In this document: positions 5,868 to 13,081 of the stretch, piece by piece | Position numbering within the stretch: position 1 is the stretch's first letter | Layout: every line of letters begins with the position of its first letter | From: Candidatus Hydrogenedens sp. | GTDB taxonomy: Bacteria > Hydrogenedentota > Hydrogenedentia > Hydrogenedentales > Hydrogenedentaceae | Length of the DNA stretch: 19,344 bases | Reading direction: 5' to 3' | Assembly: GCA_035378955.1 (NCBI GenBank) | Contig: DAOSUS010000055.1 | Span: 1-19,344, forward strand | Notes under the pieces: generated by a model | Seen by the model: the letters and a program-made list of their open reading frames with translations, nothing else | Told to the model about the DNA's origin: nothing | Databases searched by the model: none | Position numbers and translations under genes: made by a program

Positions 5868-8657
5868 TTACTTTTTGCGTGAGGATTTCTTTTCTTTGCC
5901 TTTCTTAGCGGGTTTGGCTGATTTTGCAGACTTGTTTCGAGGGGTTTCTATTTCAGCCTGTGCTGCGGCAAACCTTGCAATAGGGACACGGTAAGGACTG
6001 CAACTTACATAATTTAAGCCAACACGATGACAGAATTTCACGGATGAAGGTTCGCCACCATGTTCACCGCATATACCACATTTCAAGTCGGGACGAGTGG
6101 CTCTTCCTTTTTCTACAGCCATTTGAATAAGTTGTCCAATTCCTTCCTGGTCTAAAACTTCAAATGGGTCGGAAGGAAGGATTTTGTTTTCTAAGTAAAC
6201 AGGCAAGAAGCTGCCGATATCATCACGAGAGAAGCCAAAGCCCATCTGGGTAAGGTCGTTCGTTCCGAAGCTAAAGAATTCTGCAGTTTCTGCAATCTTA
6301 TCCGCGGTTAAGGCGGCTCGAGGAACTTCAATCATGGTACCAACCATATAGGTAATTTTTACACCCATTTCTTTCATGACATCTTTGGCTACTTTATGAA
6401 TGATTTCAACTTGATTATCTAATTCTCGTTTTGAGCCAACGAGCGGGACCATAATTTCGGGCAACACCTTCATTTTTTGTTTAATCAAGGTTCCTGCGGC
6501 TTCAAGGATAGCACGGGCTTGCATTTCAGTAATTTCGGGATAGGTAATACCTAAACGGCAACCGCGATGTCCTAACATGGGGTTCATTTCGTGTAGTTTT
6601 TCAACACGTGCTTTGATTTCTTCAACAGTTACATTACAAACCTTTGCCAGATTTTGAAGTTCTTCAGGGTCTTCCAGGAGGCTACCGACAAACTCATGTA
6701 ATGGCGGGTCGAGCAAACGAACCGTTACTGGTCTGCCGTTCATGGCTTTGAAAATACCGATGAAATCTTCTTTCTGGAAAGGTAAAAGTTTCATAACGGC
6801 GGAACGGCGTTCTTCTTGATTCTTAGCGAGAATCATTTCACGCATGTGTATAATTCGTTCTGGCTGGAAGAACATGTGTTCGGTGCGTGCCAGACCGATA
6901 CCTTCTGCACCAAATTCTACGGCTTTGGCGGCATCATCGGGGCGTTCTGCATTGGTGCGAACTTTCAATACACGAATTTCATCAGCCCATTTCATAATAG
7001 AAGCGAACCATTTATTCTTTTCGGGTTGAGCTGGGATAACCTTGAGTGCGCCCTTGTAAACCTTTCCAAGGCTACCGTTCATGGAAATCCAGTCTCCTTC
7101 TTTCAGAACTTCTCCAGCAACATGGATTTCTTTTTTCTCAAGGTCAATATGTAAACTACCACAACCTACGATACAGCATTTTCCCCAACCACGAGCAACC
7201 AATGCGGCGTGAGAGGTCATGCCGCCTCTTGCGGTAAGGATAGCTTCTGCTGCGTGCATGCCATGGACATCTTCGGGAGAGGTTTCTTCACGGACAAGGA
7301 TAACTTTTTCGCCTTTCTTTGCCCATGCTTCTGCATCATCTGCAGTCAATACGATTTTTCCTACGGCGCCACCGGGTCCTGCAGGTAATCCTTTAGCAAT
7401 AACTTTTGCTTTTTGTTCTTCTGCGGGGTCAAGCATTGGATGCAAGAATTCGTCGAGTTGTGAGGGTTTTACACGCATAATGGCTGTTTTCTTATCAATC
7501 AATTTTTCATTTGCCATATCCACAGCAATCCGAACGGCTGCCATACCGGTACGTTTTCCGGTCCGTGTTTGCAACATAAAGAGTTTACCTTCTTCAATAG
7601 TAAACTCTATATCTTGCATATCTGTAAAATGCTTTTCTAACTTATTGCGAATACCTACTAACTCTTTATATGTTTTGGGCATTAGTTTTTCTAATGAAGG
7701 AAGATGTTGATTTTCCTGACTTTTTGTGGCTTCGTTTAATGGATAAGGTGTGCGAATACCTGCAACGACATCTTCGCCTTGTGCATTGACAAGCCATTCA
7801 CCATAGAATTTATTTTCACCTGTAGCCGGATTTCGAGTGAAAGCAACGCCTGTTGCAGAGGTTTCACCTAAATTACCAAAGACCATCGATTGCACATTTA
7901 CGGCTGTTCCCCAATCATCGGGAATTTTCTCGATACGACGATAAGCAATAGCCCGTTTGCCGTTCCATGATTGGAATACTGCTTTAATAGCACCCCATAA
8001 TTGCTCATGGGGGTCATCCGGGAATTCTTTCTTTAATGTATCTTTAACGATTTGCTTGAATTTTTCGCTTAATTCTTTTAGGTCTTCTGCGGTAAGTTCG
8101 GTATCCAGTTTTACTCCCTTTTGCTTTTTTAATTCGTCCATTGCCGCTTCCATTTGTTTACGGACGGCCATCTCTTCTTTTTCGGGTTCAATACCTGCAG
8201 CTTTTTCCATAACGACATCGGCATACATCATAATAAGACGGCGATAAGAGTCGTATACGAAGCGTTCGTTCTTTGTTTTTTCAATAAGTCCGGGGATTGT
8301 TTTAGAGCAAAGACCGACATTTAGAACTGTTTCCATCATTCCAGGCATGGAAATACGGGCACCGGAGCGAACAGATACTAACAGAGGATTTTTAGGGTCA
8401 CTAAATTTTTTGCCCATTGTCTTTTCAACTCTTTGTAATGCCTTTTTAACTTCATCAACGAGGGAAGAGGGGAGTTTTCCTTTATTGGCGTAATATTCAG
8501 TACACATTTCTGTTGAAATCGTGAATCCTGCGGGGACAGGAATGCCTAAATTAGCCATTTCAGCAAGATTGGCTCCTTTGCCACCGAGAATTTCTTTCAT
8601 ATCGGCACGGCCTTCTGCCTTGCCTCCACCAAAGAAATAAACAAACTTTTTACTCAT
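5868..8657 (-). CDS. ppdK: Pyruvate, phosphate dikinase
   Basis: Interconverts pyruvate + ATP + Pi and PEP + AMP + PPi, in glycolytic or gluconeogenic direction. All three domains are present in 929 residues. The N-terminal nucleotide-binding domain begins near YFFGGGKAEGRADM, with LGGKGANLAEM (about 24-34) and SVRSGARISMPGMMETVLN. The central phosphohistidine domain carries GGMTSHAALVARGWG (His about 483). The PEP/pyruvate barrel has GTNDLTQMGFGFSRDD and CGICGEHGG (catalytic Cys about 863). It is longer than the common size of about 875 because of a Lys/Glu-rich stretch around 155-215 and a very basic tail after about 903 (repeated AKSAKPAKK-type residues). GGAG lies ten bases before the ATG. 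It is single and convergent with ACBP. PEP synthase is excluded by the PPDK-type N-terminus and motifs. Confidence 0.97.
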   Translation of the reverse strand: MSKKFVYFFGGGKAEGRADMKEILGGKGANLAEMANLGIPVPAGFTISTEMCTEYYANKGKLPSSLVDEVKKALQRVEKTMGKKFSDPKNPLLVSVRSGARISMPGMMETVLNVGLCSKTIPGLIEKTKNERFVYDSYRRLIMMYADVVMEKAAGIEPEKEEMAVRKQMEAAMDELKKQKGVKLDTELTAEDLKELSEKFKQIVKDTLKKEFPDDPHEQLWGAIKAVFQSWNGKRAIAYRRIEKIPDDWGTAVNVQSMVFGNLGETSATGVAFTRNPATGENKFYGEWLVNAQGEDVVAGIRTPYPLNEATKSQENQHLPSLEKLMPKTYKELVGIRNKLEKHFTDMQDIEFTIEEGKLFMLQTRTGKRTGMAAVRIAVDMANEKLIDKKTAIMRVKPSQLDEFLHPMLDPAEEQKAKVIAKGLPAGPGGAVGKIVLTADDAEAWAKKGEKVILVREETSPEDVHGMHAAEAILTARGGMTSHAALVARGWGKCCIVGCGSLHIDLEKKEIHVAGEVLKEGDWISMNGSLGKVYKGALKVIPAQPEKNKWFASIMKWADEIRVLKVRTNAERPDDAAKAVEFGAEGIGLARTEHMFFQPERIIHMREMILAKNQEERRSAVMKLLPFQKEDFIGIFKAMNGRPVTVRLLDPPLHEFVGSLLEDPEELQNLAKVCNVTVEEIKARVEKLHEMNPMLGHRGCRLGITYPEITEMQARAILEAAGTLIKQKMKVLPEIMVPLVGSKRELDNQVEIIHKVAKDVMKEMGVKITYMVGTMIEVPRAALTADKIAETAEFFSFGTNDLTQMGFGFSRDDIGSFLPVYLENKILPSDPFEVLDQEGIGQLIQMAVEKGRATRPDLKCGICGEHGGEPSSVKFCHRVGLNYVSCSPYRVPIARFAAAQAEIETPRNKSAKSAKPAKKGKEKKSSRKK

Positions 8658-8751
8658 AAATTTTTTTCTCCTGTATTATAGGTTTAATTGTTTATATATT
8701 TTTTGACCGTAAATTTGTATCTAAAAACTAAAAGCCCCTTCTTTCTAAGGA

Positions 8752-8764
8752 ATTGTTGAACAAT
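8752..8764. promoter_or_regulatory. Small palindrome in the ppdK/exosortase divergent gap
   Basis: ATTGTT-G-AACAAT is a perfect 6-bp inverted repeat with a one-base centre, the shape of a dimeric repressor site. It lies in the 244-base gap 8658-8901 from which ppdK (leftwards) and the exosortase gene (rightwards) both start. The gap also holds TATAAT words at 8807-8812 (rightward) and just upstream of ppdK (leftward), without convincing -35 boxes. In DNA this AT-rich such a site can arise by chance. Confidence 0.2.
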
Positions 8765-8901
8765 GCTACTGATTTTATTTATGTAATCAAAACGAGGATA
8801 TGATATTATAATACTTCTGATGTAATATTATCAAAAATAATTTATTTTTATAATTTTTTAATCGCTATATTTTCATAGAAGTACAAAGGGAATAGGAAAG
8901 A

Positions 8902-10437
8902 ATGTCGGCAAATAATCCCCAAAAAGAGAATATAGGCCTTGTATCTTCTGAAGATAAGGAAGTATGGTATAAAAGTCCAGCATTACGGTTCGTTGTATTT
9001 TTTATAATTGTAGTTGTTAGTTTTTTAACAGCATATCGTTATTTAATTCGCACGATATGGAACGACCGTTATCTTTTTACATTAGCCAGAAATACATGTT
9101 GGGTATTGAATAAAATAGGGGATAATGCCACATTAGAAGGGCTTCCACAGAATACATCTCCTGAGGAATGTAGAGCATGGTTATCTGCCTGGGCAAGAGG
9201 TGCCAATCAACCTGCTCCTGAGGATTATATTAATGTTAGCAAGGAACCTTTAACGCCGTGGGAACAATGGTCTTTTCGTGCTCAAAAGGCGAGGAAACAA
9301 GGGGGGCAAACAAAGTTGGGTCCACGTGTTGTATTTGTTTTGAAGGAGGGTTTATTATCTAAAATAACAAGATTGGAAGAGAAAATAAAAGAATTAAATC
9401 GCAATTCAACTCTATCGGAACCCGAAAAAGCGAGCCTGTTAGCAAAGTATAATATAGAATTACAAGCGTTAAGAGTACAGTATGCGGAAGCCCAAAAAAA
9501 TTCCAAAGAAAATCGGCAGGTTAGTGGATATATTTTTCCGTTTATTATTATTTCGGAATGTGGTGCCATAGAGATTATGGCGATATTTTTTGCTGCGGTA
9601 ATTGCATACCCCACACTTTTTCGGAAGAAGTTATTGGGAATAGTTGTCGGGATACCTTTAATGTATTTTGTTAATATTTTTCGTTTGACTTTTTTAGCAA
9701 TTGTAGGGGCATTAAACGCAGGGGGAAAATGGTTTGAATTTTTACATTATTATGTCTGGCAGGCTGTATATATTGTTTTTGTGGTAGCCGTATGGCTTGC
9801 ATGGATTGAGTTTGTTGTCTATGCAGAAGTCAAGGAAGGAATGTCTTTCCGAGACCGTATCATACAGATTTTCCAGAAGAAAACTTTGGTTCCTCTATTT
9901 CAGACTTTGCTATTCTGTGTAAAATTTATTCTTGTGGTTGTTCCGCTGGTATGTATCTGGTGGGCATTGATTCCTGTGTATGGGTGGATACTTGTCCAGA
10001 TATCGGGTTCTATTTTGAGATTTATAATGGGTGTGCCAATCGTGGCGGGTGGAATACGACCTTCTGGTTTTCTGAATACGGCTTCTGTAATTTATTTTGT
10101 AATACAGGGGTATGAGTTTGAAAAAACATCGCCTATTGCGTTGTTAATAACAAATCTACCTCCTTTTATTTCGCTGATGTTAATTACGCGTATATCATGG
10201 ATAAGTCGTTTGAAAAAGATATTATGGGGTGTAAGTATAATCATACTGGGTCATATTCTTTTTATTGTCATAGTGCTTCGTTATCAGGAAGTATTAAAGG
10301 CATATAGTGAATTACCAATGGCTGTAATTCAGTTTTACCTTACAATGCCATTTATGTTATGGATAGCCATGGTATTTCGTGAGCGATTTTTAAATCGTCC
10401 TTCTAACAATCTCACTCCCAGTAAGAAACAGGCATAA
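8902..10437 (+). CDS. Enlarged exosortase/archaeosortase-family membrane protein
   Basis: Polytopic membrane protein of 511 residues with the exosortase/archaeosortase catalytic triad: Cys about 220 in ISECGAIEI, Arg about 261 in VNIFRLTFL, and His about 282 in FLHYYVWQ, each at the end of a hydrophobic helix as in known exosortases. The family cleaves C-terminal sorting tails (PEP-CTERM and relatives) and probably transfers the protein to a surface carrier. Order: one helix at about 28-48; a hydrophilic segment of about 160 residues (50-205), its second half (152-200) rich in Lys/Glu/Leu and coiled-coil-like; the catalytic core with about three helices (210-306); a basic loop; then a further membrane region with about five helices (330-492). 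Usual exosortases are about 180-300 residues without the long insert, so this is an unusual architecture. The start follows AGGAAAG. The neighbouring small ORF lacks a sorting tail, so substrates must be elsewhere. Confidence 0.85.
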   Translation: MSANNPQKENIGLVSSEDKEVWYKSPALRFVVFFIIVVVSFLTAYRYLIRTIWNDRYLFTLARNTCWVLNKIGDNATLEGLPQNTSPEECRAWLSAWARGANQPAPEDYINVSKEPLTPWEQWSFRAQKARKQGGQTKLGPRVVFVLKEGLLSKITRLEEKIKELNRNSTLSEPEKASLLAKYNIELQALRVQYAEAQKNSKENRQVSGYIFPFIIISECGAIEIMAIFFAAVIAYPTLFRKKLLGIVVGIPLMYFVNIFRLTFLAIVGALNAGGKWFEFLHYYVWQAVYIVFVVAVWLAWIEFVVYAEVKEGMSFRDRIIQIFQKKTLVPLFQTLLFCVKFILVVVPLVCIWWALIPVYGWILVQISGSILRFIMGVPIVAGGIRPSGFLNTASVIYFVIQGYEFEKTSPIALLITNLPPFISLMLITRISWISRLKKILWGVSIIILGHILFIVIVLRYQEVLKAYSELPMAVIQFYLTMPFMLWIAMVFRERFLNRPSNNLTPSKKQA

Positions 10438-10523
10438 AATCCCTTTGTATTCATCCTATTATAATTAAAGAAAATTGCCTTTTTTGCCGAAATAATAAAT
10501 GTAACTTTATGTTGGAAAAGGAA

Positions 10524-10586
10524 CCCGACGAAATAAGGAGACTGACAATGAATACAAACTCAATCGCATCAGTCAGCATCGTCGGG
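10524..10586 (+). promoter_or_regulatory. Hairpin enclosing the start of the 67-residue ORF
   Basis: CCCGACGA (10524-10531) pairs exactly with TCGTCGGG (10579-10586). Inside, GACTGA (10540-10545) pairs exactly with TCAGTC (10569-10574). The ribosome binding site AAGGAG (10535-10540) falls mostly in the internal loop and the ATG (10548) in the apical loop. This could modulate translation initiation or be one arm of a structured RNA. I found it by reading complementarity only; no folding energy was calculated. Confidence 0.45.
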
Positions 10587-10751
10587 GCCGGACTAAGCCA
10601 GTTTCGACTGCAGTCCCAATCTGCAGAGGGAGTAGGATTGAAGGAGCAACCTATGCCTTCTACAGACTTGGGGACAGCGACTCTGGAACTTATACTTCGG
10701 ACTCTGTCGCTTAATGAGTCGGAGGGGCACGACCTCGATGTGCTGGCTTAG
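10548..10751 (+). CDS. 67-residue small protein, distantly YjfB-like at best
   Basis: The start is fixed by AAGGAG (10535-10540) seven bases before the ATG; an upstream ATG at 10509 has no binding site. The 67-residue product has no hydrophobic membrane span, signal peptide or sorting tail. Its N-terminal half, SIASVSIVGAGLSQFRLQSQ, a later LELILRTL and an acidic end DLDVLA loosely recall the small YjfB-type putative motility proteins (pattern S-I-A...LSQ..LQ.Q ... D-x-D/N-V-x-A). This resemblance is from memory and weak. Third codon positions are about 54% G or C by my count, clearly above the AT-ending codons of its neighbours, which suggests transfer or RNA-level constraint. It follows the exosortase gene by 110 bases and is closed by its own terminator, so the two may share a transcript. 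The alternative is a noncoding structured RNA with an accidental frame. Confidence 0.6.
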   Translation: MNTNSIASVSIVGAGLSQFRLQSQSAEGVGLKEQPMPSTDLGTATLELILRTLSLNESEGHDLDVLA

Positions 10752-10772
10752 CACTCAATCTGTCCTTTTCCG

Positions 10773-10811
10773 AGGGAGGCAGAACATGGATGTGTATGCC
10801 TCCCTTTTTTA
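10773..10811 (+). terminator. Intrinsic terminator after the 67-residue ORF
   Basis: GGGAGGC (10774-10780) pairs with GCCTCCC (10798-10804), with a further A-T pair closing the loop side, and is followed directly by six T residues (10805-10810). This is the clearest rho-independent terminator in the window and gives the rightward transcript a defined 3' end 22 bases after the stop codon. Confidence 0.88.
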
Positions 10812-10885
10812 TTTATGAAACAAGATTATCCTGATTACATTAAATCTGAATATTTTTTTGATATAAGGGATGTATATTTTTAGGG

Positions 10886-10901
10886 ATAATTCATGAATTA
10901 T
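10886..10901. repeat. 16-base perfect palindrome in the convergent gap
   Basis: ATAATTCA (10886-10893) is directly followed by its reverse complement TGAATTAT (10894-10901), and the arms extend as GG...CC with one bulged base. It lies in the 230-base gap 10752-10981 between the rightward terminator and the end of lpxH. Apart from this and the terminator, I see only AT-rich sequence in that gap. It may help end the long leftward operon, but there is no T-run beside it. Confidence 0.3.
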
Positions 10902-10981
10902 TCCTACATTATTTTGAAAAACAATTTATAAATTTAATCCCTTTTGAAATTGGCGTGGTAGATAACTCTTATTTCCAGAAT

Positions 10982-11734
10982 TTATTTTTCATTCTGTATA
11001 TAATGGCATAGATGAAAATTTTCGCCATCCCATTTTACATAGGTTCTATTTTCTATCCAATCGCCGGAATTGATATACCAACACTGACGGCCATTAATTT
11101 GTAATACCGAACATTCCGGTTTATGGCAATGACCCGATATAACTGCATCACACAACGAATTTTTCATTTTTTCTATCGCATAGGATTTTATGGATTCTGC
11201 CTCTCGATAATGTCCAGATACATTATTTTTTTGTAATTGGCGACTACCTTTGCTAAGGAATTGTGCCAGCCCCATTGCCCAATCGGGATGAATTAAACGA
11301 AAAGCAAAAATTAGAAAAGGATTTCTTGCTAAAGTCTTAAATAACCGGTATCCCCAATCTTTTTTATTAAGTCCATCTCCATGAATTAACATGGTTTTAC
11401 ACCCATCAAAATCGAATATTACTCCAGATTGTAAAATATGAAAACCAATTCTTTCGAGGTTTTTCCCTGCCCAGAAATCATGATTTCCTCCAATAAAAAA
11501 CAGGTCTACTCTCTTGCGATTAAGTTCATAAAAAGCGTTTAATATTTCCAGGTATTCTGAAAAGACCACATGTTTATATTCAAACCAGAAATCAAAAATA
11601 TCTCCCAAACAAATAATTCTTCGGGGAGGATTTTCCGCTAAACTGTGCAAGAAAGTTTCAAATTGCTTGCGATGAGATAAATACTTCTCCCCTACTTTTA
11701 AGTGAACATCCGATAATATAATATCAAAATTCAC
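10982..11734 (-). CDS. lpxH: UDP-2,3-diacylglucosamine diphosphatase (LpxH-like)
   Basis: Calcineurin-type metallophosphoesterase of about 250 residues that removes UMP from UDP-2,3-diacylglucosamine to give lipid X, the fourth step of lipid A synthesis at the inner membrane. The metal ligands are all visible: SDVH (D9, H11), LGDIFDFWFEY (D45), GGNHDFW (N84, H85), IHGDG (H118) and ISGHCHKPE (H202, H204). FDFWFEY and the basic, aromatic stretch in the middle are typical of LpxH relatives. I place the start at GTG 11734, four bases into the lepB stop (GTGA), with AGG six bases upstream; a TTG at 11740 would sit against the binding site. It is the last gene of the long leftward run. Other UDP-sugar metallophosphoesterases cannot be fully excluded. 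Confidence 0.85.
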   Translation of the reverse strand: MNFDIILSDVHLKVGEKYLSHRKQFETFLHSLAENPPRRIICLGDIFDFWFEYKHVVFSEYLEILNAFYELNRKRVDLFFIGGNHDFWAGKNLERIGFHILQSGVIFDFDGCKTMLIHGDGLNKKDWGYRLFKTLARNPFLIFAFRLIHPDWAMGLAQFLSKGSRQLQKNNVSGHYREAESIKSYAIEKMKNSLCDAVISGHCHKPECSVLQINGRQCWYINSGDWIENRTYVKWDGENFHLCHYIQNEK

Positions 11735-12399
11735 AGCCAACCTATCTTATTTAAGGGCCAAAAACGAAATACGGCTTTACCTATAATCTGGTCCTCGCTA
11801 ATAGGACCAAAATAACGACTATCTTTACTAATTCTTCGATTATCACCCAATACATAATATTCACCAGGGTGTAGGTATACCATGTCCTCTTCATCCGAAT
11901 TTTTATTCTGGCTATCCAAATAGGGTTCCTCTACAAGATTATTGTTCACATATACCCTATTTTTTGAGTATTCAACTTTTTTCTGATGAGTTTCCTGCGA
12001 AGTGTGTTCGGAGGCACTTACAATTTTAGTTGAGGAGTCGGATGGAAGCATTGCTATAACTCTTTTCACATACCTGCGGTCATCTTCCCCTTTTCCTTCA
12101 AAAACGATAATATCTCCTTCGTGCACTTTCCATTGTTCGGGCAAGAAAGGAAACCGTTTTAAAACACAGGGCAGTTTAAACACTAAAATACGGTCACCTT
12201 CGTTTAAGGTTTCTTTCATAGATGGTCCCCAAACTTCATAACCTTCGACGACAAAGGAATGTATAAACCAAACACAAAAAACAAATAGAAGGAGCAACTT
12301 AATAAAAGCAACTATTTCACTTAAAACAGAATCCCCATTATTGGTAGGTGATTCTTGTTGGTTTGTTTCGTTTTTTATTTCTTCTGTTTCACTACTCAT
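11731..12399 (-). CDS. lepB: Signal peptidase I
   Basis: Membrane-bound serine protease that cleaves signal peptides from exported proteins on the outer face of the inner membrane. It has 222 residues. A polar, acidic N-terminus (1-27) precedes a single membrane helix (about 32-50). The catalytic Ser about 60 is in WGPSMKETL and the general-base Lys about 112 in RRYVKRVIA, followed by the box E motif VLGDNRRISKDSRYFGPI. Only one N-terminal helix is seen, as in Gram-positive and many non-proteobacterial enzymes; E. coli LepB has two. The ATG overlaps the end of the PHP gene by eight bases and there is no Shine-Dalgarno sequence, so translation is probably coupled. The distal end overlaps lpxH by four bases. 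Confidence 0.95.
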   Translation of the reverse strand: MSSETEEIKNETNQQESPTNNGDSVLSEIVAFIKLLLLFVFCVWFIHSFVVEGYEVWGPSMKETLNEGDRILVFKLPCVLKRFPFLPEQWKVHEGDIIVFEGKGEDDRRYVKRVIAMLPSDSSTKIVSASEHTSQETHQKKVEYSKNRVYVNNNLVEEPYLDSQNKNSDEEDMVYLHPGEYYVLGDNRRISKDSRYFGPISEDQIIGKAVFRFWPLNKIGWL

Positions 12400-13039
12400 A
12401 AGATTGACATTTTTTAATATTTGTATTCGGCGACCCCATACGAAATCGCTTATTCTTTAATGCTGATATAAAATCTATCCTATCCGGCTTTTCCATTTCA
12501 ACCTCAATCCAGTATTTACCTACATGAAAGGCACGATGGGCATCACTTGCACAAGTTTGTATCCGATTTAGTTTGTTCGCCCATAAACTTGCTTTTTCTT
12601 GTTCCGCAACATTCATGTTCACACTCATTACTTCCATAGCAGGAATAGGTAATGCTTCTAAACGGTGGTCAAAATGGTGATAGTTTCGTGTCGGATGGGC
12701 AGCAATGCAAAATCCATTATGTTTATTTACTTCTGCAATTACTTCTTCCACAGAAACGAAATTTTTCCAATTTGAAATGGTTTTTCCAGGCAATCCAAAA
12801 ACGAGTAGGTCTCCTGCATCTGTAGTAATCTCTGCCCCTGAAAAAATAATTAATCCGTTTACAAATACTTTCTTTTTCAATTCCTCAATTTCTTTGTCCG
12901 TCCATTGGTAATGATGTTCTGTAATAACAATACCATCTAAACCTGTGGATATAGCACTCTCTACCATTTCCTCTGGCTCCATCAAACTACATGGGGAATA
13001 AATACTGGTATGCAAATGTATATCAAATTTTAAACGCAT
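12392..13039 (-). CDS. PHP-domain metal-dependent phosphoesterase
   Basis: A 215-residue stand-alone PHP domain. The metal-binding motifs are in the canonical order: FDIHLHT (His 8, His 10), VITEHH (about 37-42), FSGAEITT, IAAHPTRNY and SDAHRAFHVG. Family members hydrolyse phosphoesters (for example histidinol-phosphate or nucleoside 3',5'-bisphosphates), and related domains edit DNA polymerases. The substrate here cannot be told from sequence. AAGGG lies six bases before the ATG. The gene sits 42 bases after the glycosyltransferase and overlaps lepB by eight bases, so it is firmly in the operon. Its position among envelope genes is suggestive but not proof of a role there. Confidence 0.88.
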   Translation of the reverse strand: MRLKFDIHLHTSIYSPCSLMEPEEMVESAISTGLDGIVITEHHYQWTDKEIEELKKKVFVNGLIIFSGAEITTDAGDLLVFGLPGKTISNWKNFVSVEEVIAEVNKHNGFCIAAHPTRNYHHFDHRLEALPIPAMEVMSVNMNVAEQEKASLWANKLNRIQTCASDAHRAFHVGKYWIEVEMEKPDRIDFISALKNKRFRMGSPNTNIKKCQSYE

Positions 13040-13081
13040 AAAAATCCCTTTTGTATATTTAAAAAATAATTTTTTCTAATC

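Noticed and set aside
7219..7710. 163-codon plus-strand frame
   Set aside because: It is antisense to the ppdK central domain; its composition is that of a shadow frame of a well-conserved gene.
10509..10547. Thirteen-codon N-terminal extension of the small ORF from the ATG at 10509
   Set aside because: No ribosome binding site precedes it, while AAGGAG is perfectly spaced before the ATG at 10548.
10548..10751. Idea that the small ORF encodes the exosortase's own substrate
   Set aside because: The product has no C-terminal motif + membrane helix + basic cluster and no signal peptide.
10524..10811. tmRNA, RNase P RNA, SRP RNA
   Set aside because: None of their hallmark sequences (CCA-ended tRNA-like end, GAGGAAAGUCC-type core, GGAAG/GCAGCC apical loop) could be found.
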